From assembly GCA_937897665.1 (NCBI GenBank), contig CALCPB010001013.1, positions 1 through 5,314 on the forward strand: a DNA stretch of 5,314 bases, written 5' to 3'. Under the pieces are notes generated by a model. It searched no databases, was not told the origin of the DNA, and saw only the letters and a list, made by a program, of their open reading frames with translations. This stretch comes from an uncultured Halomicronema sp. GTDB lineage: Bacteria; Cyanobacteriota; Cyanobacteriia; Phormidesmidales; Phormidesmidaceae. The position numbers and the translations under genes are program-made. Every line of letters begins with the position of its first letter. Position 1 is the stretch's first letter. Positions 1 to 5,314 of the stretch are shown here, in pieces.

Positions 1-36
1 AAAGAAATTGCCCTCCTCGTTTTTGTTGAGAAGGGC
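1..36 (-). terminator. Intrinsic terminator after the nuclease gene
   Basis: In the minus-strand transcript GCCCTTCTC (36-28) pairs with GAGGAGGGC (18-10) over 9 bp, closing a 9-nt A-rich loop. The T-rich run AATTTCTTT follows to the window edge. The single imperfect position is a G-U wobble in the minus-strand RNA but a C-A mismatch in the plus-strand RNA, and the plus side has no T-run, so the signal points to minus-strand transcription. It begins about 60 nt past the nuclease stop codon and would end that transcript. The hairpin base overlaps a HIP1 site at 35-42. Confidence 0.8.
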
Positions 37-42
37 GATCGC
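35..42. repeat. HIP1 octamer
   Basis: Perfect GCGATCGC in the 3' flank, overlapping the outer two bases of the terminator stem. Confidence 0.9.
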
Positions 43-96
43 ATGGCAAGCAATATAAGCTGATCCATGTTCGATTTGATGAGAGTCCGGCTTCAT

Positions 97-3000
97 TTAG
101 AAAATGAAGTTGTCCGAATTATTCAACTCTGCAGAGGTGACCTCTTGCACTAATAAGAAAGAACGTGCCCGACCAGAGCCCATAGCCCCATCTGGATCTA
201 ATGTGAGAATGGTGTCGGCACCCCGAGAGCGGAATCCTAAATACCCCTCGGCGATTGGGTCAAGACCTGTGAAGCCAACTCCTTCCAAGACGGCGCTTAA
301 ATCAATCTTGTCGCTACCAACCTCGAAGTCAGTGATAATATCACCCGCTTCAACGACACTGGTGTAGACAAAAGTGTCATCACCACCGCCACTAGTGATG
401 GTATCCCGTCCTTGGGAGCCAATAATGCGGTCATTGCCATCGGTACCGGTCAGGCTATCTCGTCCGGCGGTGCCATCGTCAATGACATTGACGGGCGCTG
501 TGAAGGTGAGCCGAGTCAAAAGCGGATCGTGGTCACTGGCACGACTGTCAGTTTCTGCAAACTCAGAATTGACATGGACGATGTCAAACTCAGCGTCTGC
601 CGCCAAATTCTCACTGACCAGAATGTGGTCAAGCGCTTGAGAATTACCCTGAAAAATGAAGCTATAGCGCTCATCTTCCGGCAGCGTATTCGTCAGATTG
701 ATGAGGCCGCTATTGGTTTCCAGCTCTTCGACAGGGGAGACAAACTCGAATTCGTTAAAGTCACCCACGACCACCACATTGGCATCGTCTGCCAAACCAT
801 TAACGAAGCCTTGCACAGCAGCAGATTGGGCCTGGCGCTCATCGAGCGAACCGTTGACGCTCACGTCTTCTTGGCGTTGATCAAAGGGTTGCTCGACGCC
901 CAAAATCGGTGCGCTGCCCCCCTTCGATGAGAAGTGGTTGTTTACCACGGTGACGGTTTCACCGTTGAACTCAAAGTCGGCAACGAGCGGCAGACGAGCG
1001 CCTTCAAAGGCTTCTCCCGCACCTTGGCCGCCAATGGTTTGCACCGAATCTTCTACCAAATCCACCCGGTCGGGGTTATACAAAAAGGCCGTGCGAATGT
1101 TGCCGCCGGGCTGACCACCGCTCGCTTCATCGGTGATGAACGTGTTGTCAACAAATTCGTATTCTGGCCCGCCCGCCGCGACAATTTTATCGATCAGCAA
1201 CTGCAGGGTCTCACTGGCGGAAGTCACGTCGTCGACGATCTCACCCCCGGTATTGTCTTGCACCTCTTGCAGGCCAATGATGTCGGGGGAATTCAAATTG
1301 TTGACGATTTGTGCGGCGATCGCGTCAAATCGACCGTCACCCAGGTCATCATCGACATTGCGCGCTTCACCGTTGTTGGTTTTGGCCTGATCTTCGACGA
1401 TGGGGTCAAGGTTGAGGACGTTGTAGCTCGCGACGGTCAACGAATCGTCATCGCCGACTAGGGAGCTGACCTCGGGCGGTAACTCAGGCGATTTAATGTT
1501 GCCAGTGAAATCTTCGGTGGGCAAGATTTCAAAATTGCCGAAGCCGTAGCTGACCACCCCCGTCACATCGCCGAGGACGTCGCCGACATTGACCTCAGGA
1601 AAATCGAAGTCGAAGACCCCAGAGTCTTCGTCAATCTGCACTTTTTCGGGGTTGAAGTCATCAGGACTGATGTTCAGTGTGCCGCGATCGCTGAGACCAC
1701 TCGCACCGGCTCCCCCGTCGACGACGGTAAAGATTTCGCCAAAGCGGTTAGTCCCAGAGACGGCAACGGCGTTCTGAGCCGTCACGCGCATGCCTTCTAA
1801 AGACTCAAAGAAATCAATGCCGTCAGTGCTGGGATCAAAGCTGGCAAAGGCATCGTCATCAATGTTTTCACTGGGGGGAACGCGCCCACCTTGACCCAAG
1901 ATGACGGCTGCCGGTAAGGCATTTTCGCTGCTGATGACAGTGATGTCAGAGACGCCGCTAATCCGGGTCGTCGAGAGATTGCGTGTGGAAGCTCCCCCAG
2001 GGGTAGATTCGGCAACAGTACCCGCTACTTCTAACTCATCGCCAACATTGACACCTGGAGCACTGTCTGTGAAGACGAAAATGGCATCAGAGGTGGCAAT
2101 GTTGCCGTCACCCACCGCGTCTTGCAAATAAAATCCGTTGGTATCCACCGCCGTCACAATACCGGTAGTGGTCACCGTTTGACCCAGTAGCGGCGACGTA
2201 TGAGCCGCCCCCTGAATGTCGAAAATGGCAGTTATTTCGTCGGGTGGTGGGGGCGCTTCGTTCGAAAAGCCCGGTGTATCAGCCGAGAAGTCGCCAAATG
2301 CCAGGGGCTGAAATGAACCGATGCCGTCTACATCGCGAGCGATGCCAGCCGGAGGAAAGTTACCACTTGGCCCCAGTACTGTATCGCTGTAAGAAACATC
2401 TGGATTGCCGCTGTCATTAATCAGCGAAACCGAGTCAATGACAGTACCAATCGCGCTATCGAAGACACCATCATCGTCGGCATCTAAGTCATCATCTTGG
2501 CTGCCGGTAAAGTCACTCACGAGCAAAAACGTCGATGGCGAGCCAAAGAAGTCAAACTCTTCTAGCAGATCATTGGTCTCGGTAACCGCTTGGGGAATCT
2601 CATTGGCAATGCCGGGGTTGGCTACCAGCAGAAAGCCATCTTCATCAATGGTTAGACCGCTTAAGTCAAACGCAAAGTTGACCAAACCGGGGTTGAATTC
2701 ACCCGAAAGCGCTACTAGCGATACGCCGTCTAGAGAGGTGCCTTCAGCACCAAAGATTTCGACAAAGTTGCTGTCGTTGTCTGAAGGATTAGGGGATGAA
2801 ATGCGCAGCTCATTGATGCTGATGTCGGGGACAGGAGTGCCGCCACCGTTGCCATCGGTCACGGTAAAGGGGCCGTCAGCGAGGGTGTCAATGCGGGTGT
2901 TGTTGCCGTTCCAGTTGGTCGCATCGCTAATCGCAGCCAATAGTTCTGCTTTTGTCCCAGATGTTATCGATTCGTTATAGGTCGAGTTATCAAATTCAGA

Positions 3001-3471
3001 ACCAGCACCGGGGCCTGTACCGACAGCGACAGCCGTCGTGCCGACGCTCAGTCCTGTTGGCAACGCAGAATTAGTTGAGGCACTTGCCGTTGATTGAAAC
3101 TGCGTACTATTAGTTTGTGCCGCATAGATAAAAGTCGGGCTAGCCGATGAGCCTTGAAAGGCGATGACTTGATCGCCACTGGCAGATAGCGCAAAGCCAT
3201 TGTTACCCACGTTGCTGTCATTAGCCGCTTCAAAATCGGCATTGTCCGTGGTAAGTGAGATCACCGTCCCAGCCACTAGAGCGCTTGGTGCAGTATATTT
3301 GACAGCACCTTCATTACCTCTAAAGCTACCGTCGTCTAAAACACCGCTATCTGTAAAAAAGATTTCTGTCCCAGCTTCAATATCTGTCAGTAAGACAAAA
3401 GTAAAGTCGTCTGGGTTATCTGCATTGATGCCAATGATGGCGAGATCGCCAGCTGTAAGGGTCGTTGCCAT
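97..3471 (-). CDS. ExeM/NucH-type secreted multidomain nuclease with RTX tail
   Basis: Predicted extracellular metal-dependent nuclease of 1124 residues, numbered from the ATG at 3471. Residues 1-205 form a beta-rich N-terminal domain of a type common in cyanobacterial secreted proteins. A Gly-rich linker leads to a lamin-tail domain (217-404) holding a DxDxDGxxD loop at 330-338. A four-proline linker (407-410) precedes an OB-fold region (413-657, with GFYLQD at 446-451). The endonuclease/exonuclease/phosphatase domain spans 678-990 and its expected catalytic residues are all present: N684 in SYNVLNL, E736 in GLQEVQ, H846 in NNHFSSKGG, D904 and N906 in GDFNEF, D948-H949 in ALDH, D980-H981 in SDHDP. 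Four RTX nonapeptides (1000-1035) and an acidic-hydrophobic C-terminus (DNFIF) indicate type I secretion; there is no Sec signal peptide. An in-frame ATG at 3504 would add 11 residues, including the only cysteine. I prefer 3471 because family members start MATTLTAGD-like and GGAG lies 11 nt upstream. No type I exporter is in view. Confidence 0.93.
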   Translation of the reverse strand: MATTLTAGDLAIIGINADNPDDFTFVLLTDIEAGTEIFFTDSGVLDDGSFRGNEGAVKYTAPSALVAGTVISLTTDNADFEAANDSNVGNNGFALSASGDQVIAFQGSSASPTFIYAAQTNSTQFQSTASASTNSALPTGLSVGTTAVAVGTGPGAGSEFDNSTYNESITSGTKAELLAAISDATNWNGNNTRIDTLADGPFTVTDGNGGGTPVPDISINELRISSPNPSDNDSNFVEIFGAEGTSLDGVSLVALSGEFNPGLVNFAFDLSGLTIDEDGFLLVANPGIANEIPQAVTETNDLLEEFDFFGSPSTFLLVSDFTGSQDDDLDADDDGVFDSAIGTVIDSVSLINDSGNPDVSYSDTVLGPSGNFPPAGIARDVDGIGSFQPLAFGDFSADTPGFSNEAPPPPDEITAIFDIQGAAHTSPLLGQTVTTTGIVTAVDTNGFYLQDAVGDGNIATSDAIFVFTDSAPGVNVGDELEVAGTVAESTPGGASTRNLSTTRISGVSDITVISSENALPAAVILGQGGRVPPSENIDDDAFASFDPSTDGIDFFESLEGMRVTAQNAVAVSGTNRFGEIFTVVDGGAGASGLSDRGTLNISPDDFNPEKVQIDEDSGVFDFDFPEVNVGDVLGDVTGVVSYGFGNFEILPTEDFTGNIKSPELPPEVSSLVGDDDSLTVASYNVLNLDPIVEDQAKTNNGEARNVDDDLGDGRFDAIAAQIVNNLNSPDIIGLQEVQDNTGGEIVDDVTSASETLQLLIDKIVAAGGPEYEFVDNTFITDEASGGQPGGNIRTAFLYNPDRVDLVEDSVQTIGGQGAGEAFEGARLPLVADFEFNGETVTVVNNHFSSKGGSAPILGVEQPFDQRQEDVSVNGSLDERQAQSAAVQGFVNGLADDANVVVVGDFNEFEFVSPVEELETNSGLINLTNTLPEDERYSFIFQGNSQALDHILVSENLAADAEFDIVHVNSEFAETDSRASDHDPLLTRLTFTAPVNVIDDGTAGRDSLTGTDGNDRIIGSQGRDTITSGGGDDTFVYTSVVEAGDIITDFEVGSDKIDLSAVLEGVGFTGLDPIAEGYLGFRSRGADTILTLDPDGAMGSGRARSFLLVQEVTSAELNNSDNFIF
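367..474 (-). repeat. Four tandem RTX nonapeptide repeats
   Basis: Residues 1000-1035 of the nuclease read as four consecutive 9-residue units: GTAGRDSLT, GTDGNDRII, GSQGRDTIT, SGGGDDTFV. They follow the GGxGxDxUx pattern that binds calcium in a parallel beta-roll. A serralysin-like DIITDFEVGSDKIDLS segment follows directly. The array is short compared with large RTX toxins, typical of RTX tails used mainly for secretion and folding. Confidence 0.9.
1316..1323. repeat. HIP1 octamer
   Basis: Perfect GCGATCGC inside the nuclease gene, within codons for AIA of DAIAAQ, in the catalytic domain. Confidence 0.9.
1684..1691. repeat. HIP1 octamer
   Basis: Perfect GCGATCGC inside the nuclease gene, read as SDR in GLSDRGT, in the OB-fold region. 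Confidence 0.9.
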
Positions 3472-3482
3472 GTTAGAAATAT

Positions 3483-3486
3483 CTCC
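3483..3486 (-). promoter_or_regulatory. Ribosome binding site of the nuclease gene
   Basis: GGAG on the minus strand lies 11 nt before the ATG at 3471. The competing ATG at 3504 has GGAGG (3521-3517) at 12 nt, partly inside a HIP1 site and in the loop of the leader hairpin. Spacing is slightly long for both. Family-like N-terminal sequence decides for 3471. Confidence 0.5.
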
Positions 3487-3492
3487 AAATTT

Positions 3493-3540
3493 ACACAGCG
3501 TCATCTGAAGCGATCGCCTCCACTTGCGATCGCCCTGTGT
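3493..3540 (-). promoter_or_regulatory. HIP1-pair leader hairpin upstream of the nuclease start
   Basis: Two HIP1 octamers GCGATCGC at 3510-3517 and 3526-3533 are separated by 8 nt. Each is self-complementary, so the pair forms an 8-bp stem in RNA. Outside them ACACAG (3493-3498) and CTGTGT (3535-3540) form a further 6-bp arm. The minus-strand loop contains GGAG, and the in-frame ATG at 3504 lies in the internal bulge. The structure ends 6 nt before the GGAG used by the preferred start at 3471. Pairing is seen in the sequence; a regulatory role is inferred. Confidence 0.4.
3510..3533. repeat. Two HIP1 octamers 8 nt apart
   Basis: Perfect GCGATCGC at 3510-3517 and 3526-3533, separated by CTCCACTT. 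These are the only copies in the gap between the two genes and form the core of the leader hairpin. Confidence 0.95.
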
Positions 3541-3577
3541 GGATATCAGTCAGATTGTTGAAATACTTTTGAGCTGA

Positions 3578-3606
3578 TGCTGCTTTACCGGTTGAGCAAA
3601 GCAGCA
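3578..3606 (-). other. Second intergenic hairpin, perfect 9-bp stem
   Basis: TGCTGCTTT (3578-3586) and AAAGCAGCA (3598-3606) are perfect inverted copies separated by an 11-nt loop containing ACCGGT. The structure lies 19 nt downstream of the larger hairpin in the direction of transcription. No T-run follows on either strand. It could be a second half of a tandem termination or processing region, or chance; the stem being perfect favours function. Confidence 0.45.
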
Positions 3607-3625
3607 CCAAGGTCAGTCCATGATG

Positions 3626-3657
3626 GAGCGCCGCAACCAATATTGGCTGCAGCACTC
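3626..3657 (-). terminator. Long hairpin just after the choice-of-anchor-I stop, probable 3'-end structure
   Basis: This 32-bp inverted repeat is centred on the perfect palindrome CCAATATTGG (3637-3646). In the minus-strand RNA all 16 positions pair: 13 Watson-Crick and 3 G-U. The central few pairs must open to form the loop. In the plus-strand RNA those three positions would be C-A mismatches. It starts 11 nt after the stop codon at 3669. No U-run follows, so it is not a textbook intrinsic terminator; it could be a terminator without a U-tract or a 3' stabilising or processing structure. Confidence 0.6.
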
Positions 3658-3668
3658 ATCAGGGGACT

Positions 3669-5314
3669 CTATGCGGGCAGCGCCGCCGTCTCAGTCGCAG
3701 CCTCAAAGGGGCTATAGACGATGTCCGTGATAGCACCGCTGTTTTCGAGGAAGATCTCCATGCGGGAGACCCCTTCAATACCTAGCGAGAGTTGCGCCTG
3801 TACGTTGTCACCGAAGCCCTCAATTTCCTGAGTTTCGATGACGGTATCATCAGCCCCGTAGAAGGTGATGAGGTTGTCTTCGCCCTCGTCGAAGTCAAAC
3901 ACGCCGACGCTGGCCACGTTAACCAAGCCATCAAAGTCGAAGCTAAAGGTGCCGCCATCCGCATTGTCATCGGGGTCAGAGGCATCGCCATCTTCAGAGA
4001 TGATCAACACCTTGCCCAGGTTATCAGCGCGGAGGTCGAAGTCACGACCGGTGATGTTGTCGGTGTCAAACAGCATGGCCCCAAACTCAGTGTCTGTGGA
4101 GATGCTGACGCCATCGAACTGGTTAGTGATGCTAGTACCAGCATCGAAACCTTCAAAGTCGAGGATTGCAGCAACGGGCTTCTCTGGGGCTGCGAATTCG
4201 TAGATAGTGGTGGTGCCACTCACTTCGTTCGAAACTGCCAGTAGCGCTTCGCCAGTGGGGCTGTCATCCGCCGAGATGAAGGTTAAGCCTTCGGGGCCGA
4301 GGTCGCCCACCGCCGGATTGGTGCTGCCATCGGCCAACTCCGCTTCCACATCAAAGTTGCGGTTGTTGAGGTAGTCAACAAAGCTCGCTTCAGCGGGGTT
4401 TGTGATGTCGTACACCATGATGCCGCCAACCCGCTCTAGGCCGATAAAGGCAAAGGTGCGGCCGTCGACTTCACCAATCACCACACCTTCAGGCTCGGGG
4501 CCTTTGGCGTCGCTGCGGCTGTCGAAGGAACCGTTTTCGTCGTTGGTGGAGTTGAAGTCTGCGGGGAAGAGGCTAGCCGTGATTTGCTCGAAATCGTCGC
4601 CACTGTCGAAGACCAGGTTGCCCTCAGCATCAAAGATGGTGAAAGAGCGCGCGCCGTACGCGTAGAGCTCATCAAAGTCGCCATCGCCATCCGTGTCACC
4701 GTCGATGGTCGATACTTCCAGGCGACCGAGGTTTTCCTCTAGTTGCAGTTCGGCTGCATTGGGGAAAGCCGTGGGATCAAGGACGAGGTCTTCAACCCGA
4801 GCATCTTCGTCGCGAGCGTCACCTTCATTGGCGGTCACAAAGTAGTTAGTGCCGTTGAATTCGTAACTGGCGATCGCATCGGGCATGTATAGGCCAAACA
4901 CCGGATAGGTTTCGATGTTGAGGGCATCGTCGCGATCGCTCGCGTCGATGCCGTTACCTTCGACGCTATGGTCTTTAGCACCCAGACCAATGATGTCGGT
5001 CACTTCTTTGTTTGCAATATCGACCACAGCGACGGCATTGTTTTCCTGCAGGCTGACGAAGGCCTGAGTGCCATCGGGAGATACCGCGATGTACTCGGGT
5101 TCCGCGTCTTGAGAGAAGGTCGCATCGGGGAAGATGCGCACACCCTCAGCTCGCAGATCATCTTCTTGACCGTCGAAAGCAGTGAAATCAGCCGTCTCAA
5201 CGATGGCGTTTGCGACCCCATTGCTCGGGTCAATAATGCTGATCGAGCCTTCCGGCTCACCGCCGTCATCGGGTTCACCTTCATTGGCGACCAAAACCTT
5301 GGTGCCGTCGGGCG
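3669..5314 (-). CDS. Choice-of-anchor-I domain extracellular protein, 5' end cut by window
   Basis: The reading frame stays open to the window edge, so 547 C-terminal residues plus a stop (TAG) are visible and the start is outside. An in-frame TTG at 5294 is an internal Leu codon: the conserved text PDGTKVLVANEGEP runs across it. Numbering from the first full codon, residues 1-373 are a choice-of-anchor-I beta-propeller-like domain. Marks are VANEGEP (8-14), EPEYIAVSPDG (71-81), TANEGDARD (160-168), the acidic loop DGDTDGDGDFDE (204-215) followed by YAYGARSF, GPEPEGVVIG (271-280) and GPEGLTF (339-345). A second beta-sandwich-like domain (about 381-535) starts ILDFEGFDAGT and carries the SEDGDASDPDDNADGG acidic patch. 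The protein ends ALPA with no RTX repeats, PEP-CTERM or other membrane anchor. Homologues are often annotated as alkaline-phosphatase-like or phytase-like esterases, but I see no established active site and would not assign activity. By family comparison at least 100 N-terminal residues are missing. Confidence 0.9.
   Translation of the reverse strand, partial: PDGTKVLVANEGEPDDGGEPEGSISIIDPSNGVANAIVETADFTAFDGQEDDLRAEGVRIFPDATFSQDAEPEYIAVSPDGTQAFVSLQENNAVAVVDIANKEVTDIIGLGAKDHSVEGNGIDASDRDDALNIETYPVFGLYMPDAIASYEFNGTNYFVTANEGDARDEDARVEDLVLDPTAFPNAAELQLEENLGRLEVSTIDGDTDGDGDFDELYAYGARSFTIFDAEGNLVFDSGDDFEQITASLFPADFNSTNDENGSFDSRSDAKGPEPEGVVIGEVDGRTFAFIGLERVGGIMVYDITNPAEASFVDYLNNRNFDVEAELADGSTNPAVGDLGPEGLTFISADDSPTGEALLAVSNEVSGTTTIYEFAAPEKPVAAILDFEGFDAGTSITNQFDGVSISTDTEFGAMLFDTDNITGRDFDLRADNLGKVLIISEDGDASDPDDNADGGTFSFDFDGLVNVASVGVFDFDEGEDNLITFYGADDTVIETQEIEGFGDNVQAQLSLGIEGVSRMEIFLENSGAITDIVYSPFEAATETAALPA
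4870..4877. repeat. HIP1 octamer
   Basis: Perfect GCGATCGC in the choice-of-anchor-I gene, read as AIA in PDAIASY. Confidence 0.9.
4932..4939. repeat. HIP1 octamer
   Basis: Perfect GCGATCGC in the choice-of-anchor-I gene, read as SDR in DASDRDD, 54 nt from the neighbouring copy. Confidence 0.9.

Noticed and set aside
42..69. Imperfect hairpin with CATGG and CCATG arms downstream of the nuclease gene
   Set aside because: Only 5 plus 3 paired bases with internal mismatches and a long A/T loop; likely chance beside the better terminator.
412..1461. Plus-strand open frames (412-930, 934-1461) opposite the nuclease
   Set aside because: They lie antisense to the conserved catalytic domain, have no recognisable domain, and are explained by codon bias of the real gene.
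2405..2980. Plus-strand open frame of about 190 codons
   Set aside because: Antisense to the lamin-tail region. The Ser/Pro/Lys-rich product is what antisense reading of Asp- and Gly-rich codons gives.
3541..3577. TGATAT on the minus strand as a -10 box for the nuclease gene
   Set aside because: No acceptable -35 at 16-18 nt and the match is weak, so I do not call a promoter.
3587..3597. CTCAACC on the minus strand as a Pho box
   Set aside because: Cyanobacterial Pho boxes need repeated CTTAACC-like octamers at regular spacing; only one degenerate copy is present, inside a hairpin loop.
3792..4244. Plus-strand open frame of 150 codons opposite the choice-of-anchor-I gene
   Set aside because: No domain or neighbour supports it, and it overlaps a well-supported gene completely.
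5292..5294. TTG at 5294 as the start of the choice-of-anchor-I gene
   Set aside because: The frame stays open to the window edge and the upstream residues PDGTKV belong to the conserved family motif, so this is an internal Leu.

Overview
The window looks like cyanobacterial chromosome. The main sign is seven perfect copies of the HIP1 octamer GCGATCGC in 5.3 kb, a density seen in many cyanobacteria. The domain mix of the two proteins (lamin-tail, OB-fold, nuclease and RTX domains in one, a choice-of-anchor-I propeller in the other) is also common there. I cannot name the genus. Coding density is high, and both genes lie on the minus strand, so transcription runs from high to low coordinates.

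Layout from high to low coordinates. (1) 5314 to 3669 is the 3' part of a large gene for a predicted extracellular choice-of-anchor-I beta-propeller protein with an added C-terminal beta domain. Its 5' end lies outside the window. (2) 3668 to 3472 is a 197-bp gap holding three potential RNA hairpins: a 16-bp wobble-containing stem just after the stop codon, a 9-bp stem, and a leader structure built from two HIP1 palindromes. A GGAG ribosome binding site follows. (3) 3471 to 97 is a complete gene for an about 1124-residue ExeM/NucH-type extracellular nuclease. It carries a beta N-terminal domain, a lamin-tail domain, an OB-fold, an endonuclease/exonuclease/phosphatase catalytic domain and a C-terminal RTX tail for type I secretion. 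(4) 96 to 1 is the 3' flank, with a good intrinsic terminator at the window edge.

Both proteins are very acidic, have no cysteine in the part seen (from the preferred nuclease start) and carry DxDxDG-type acidic loops, which fits calcium-dependent folding outside the cell. A plausible joint role, inferred only, is breakdown of extracellular DNA and phosphoesters for phosphate or nucleotide scavenging, or remodelling of matrix DNA. No transporter, regulator, mobile element, CRISPR array, tRNA or rRNA is visible. The domain families are known. The least explained features are the RNA-strand-specific hairpins and the HIP1 pair in the nuclease leader.
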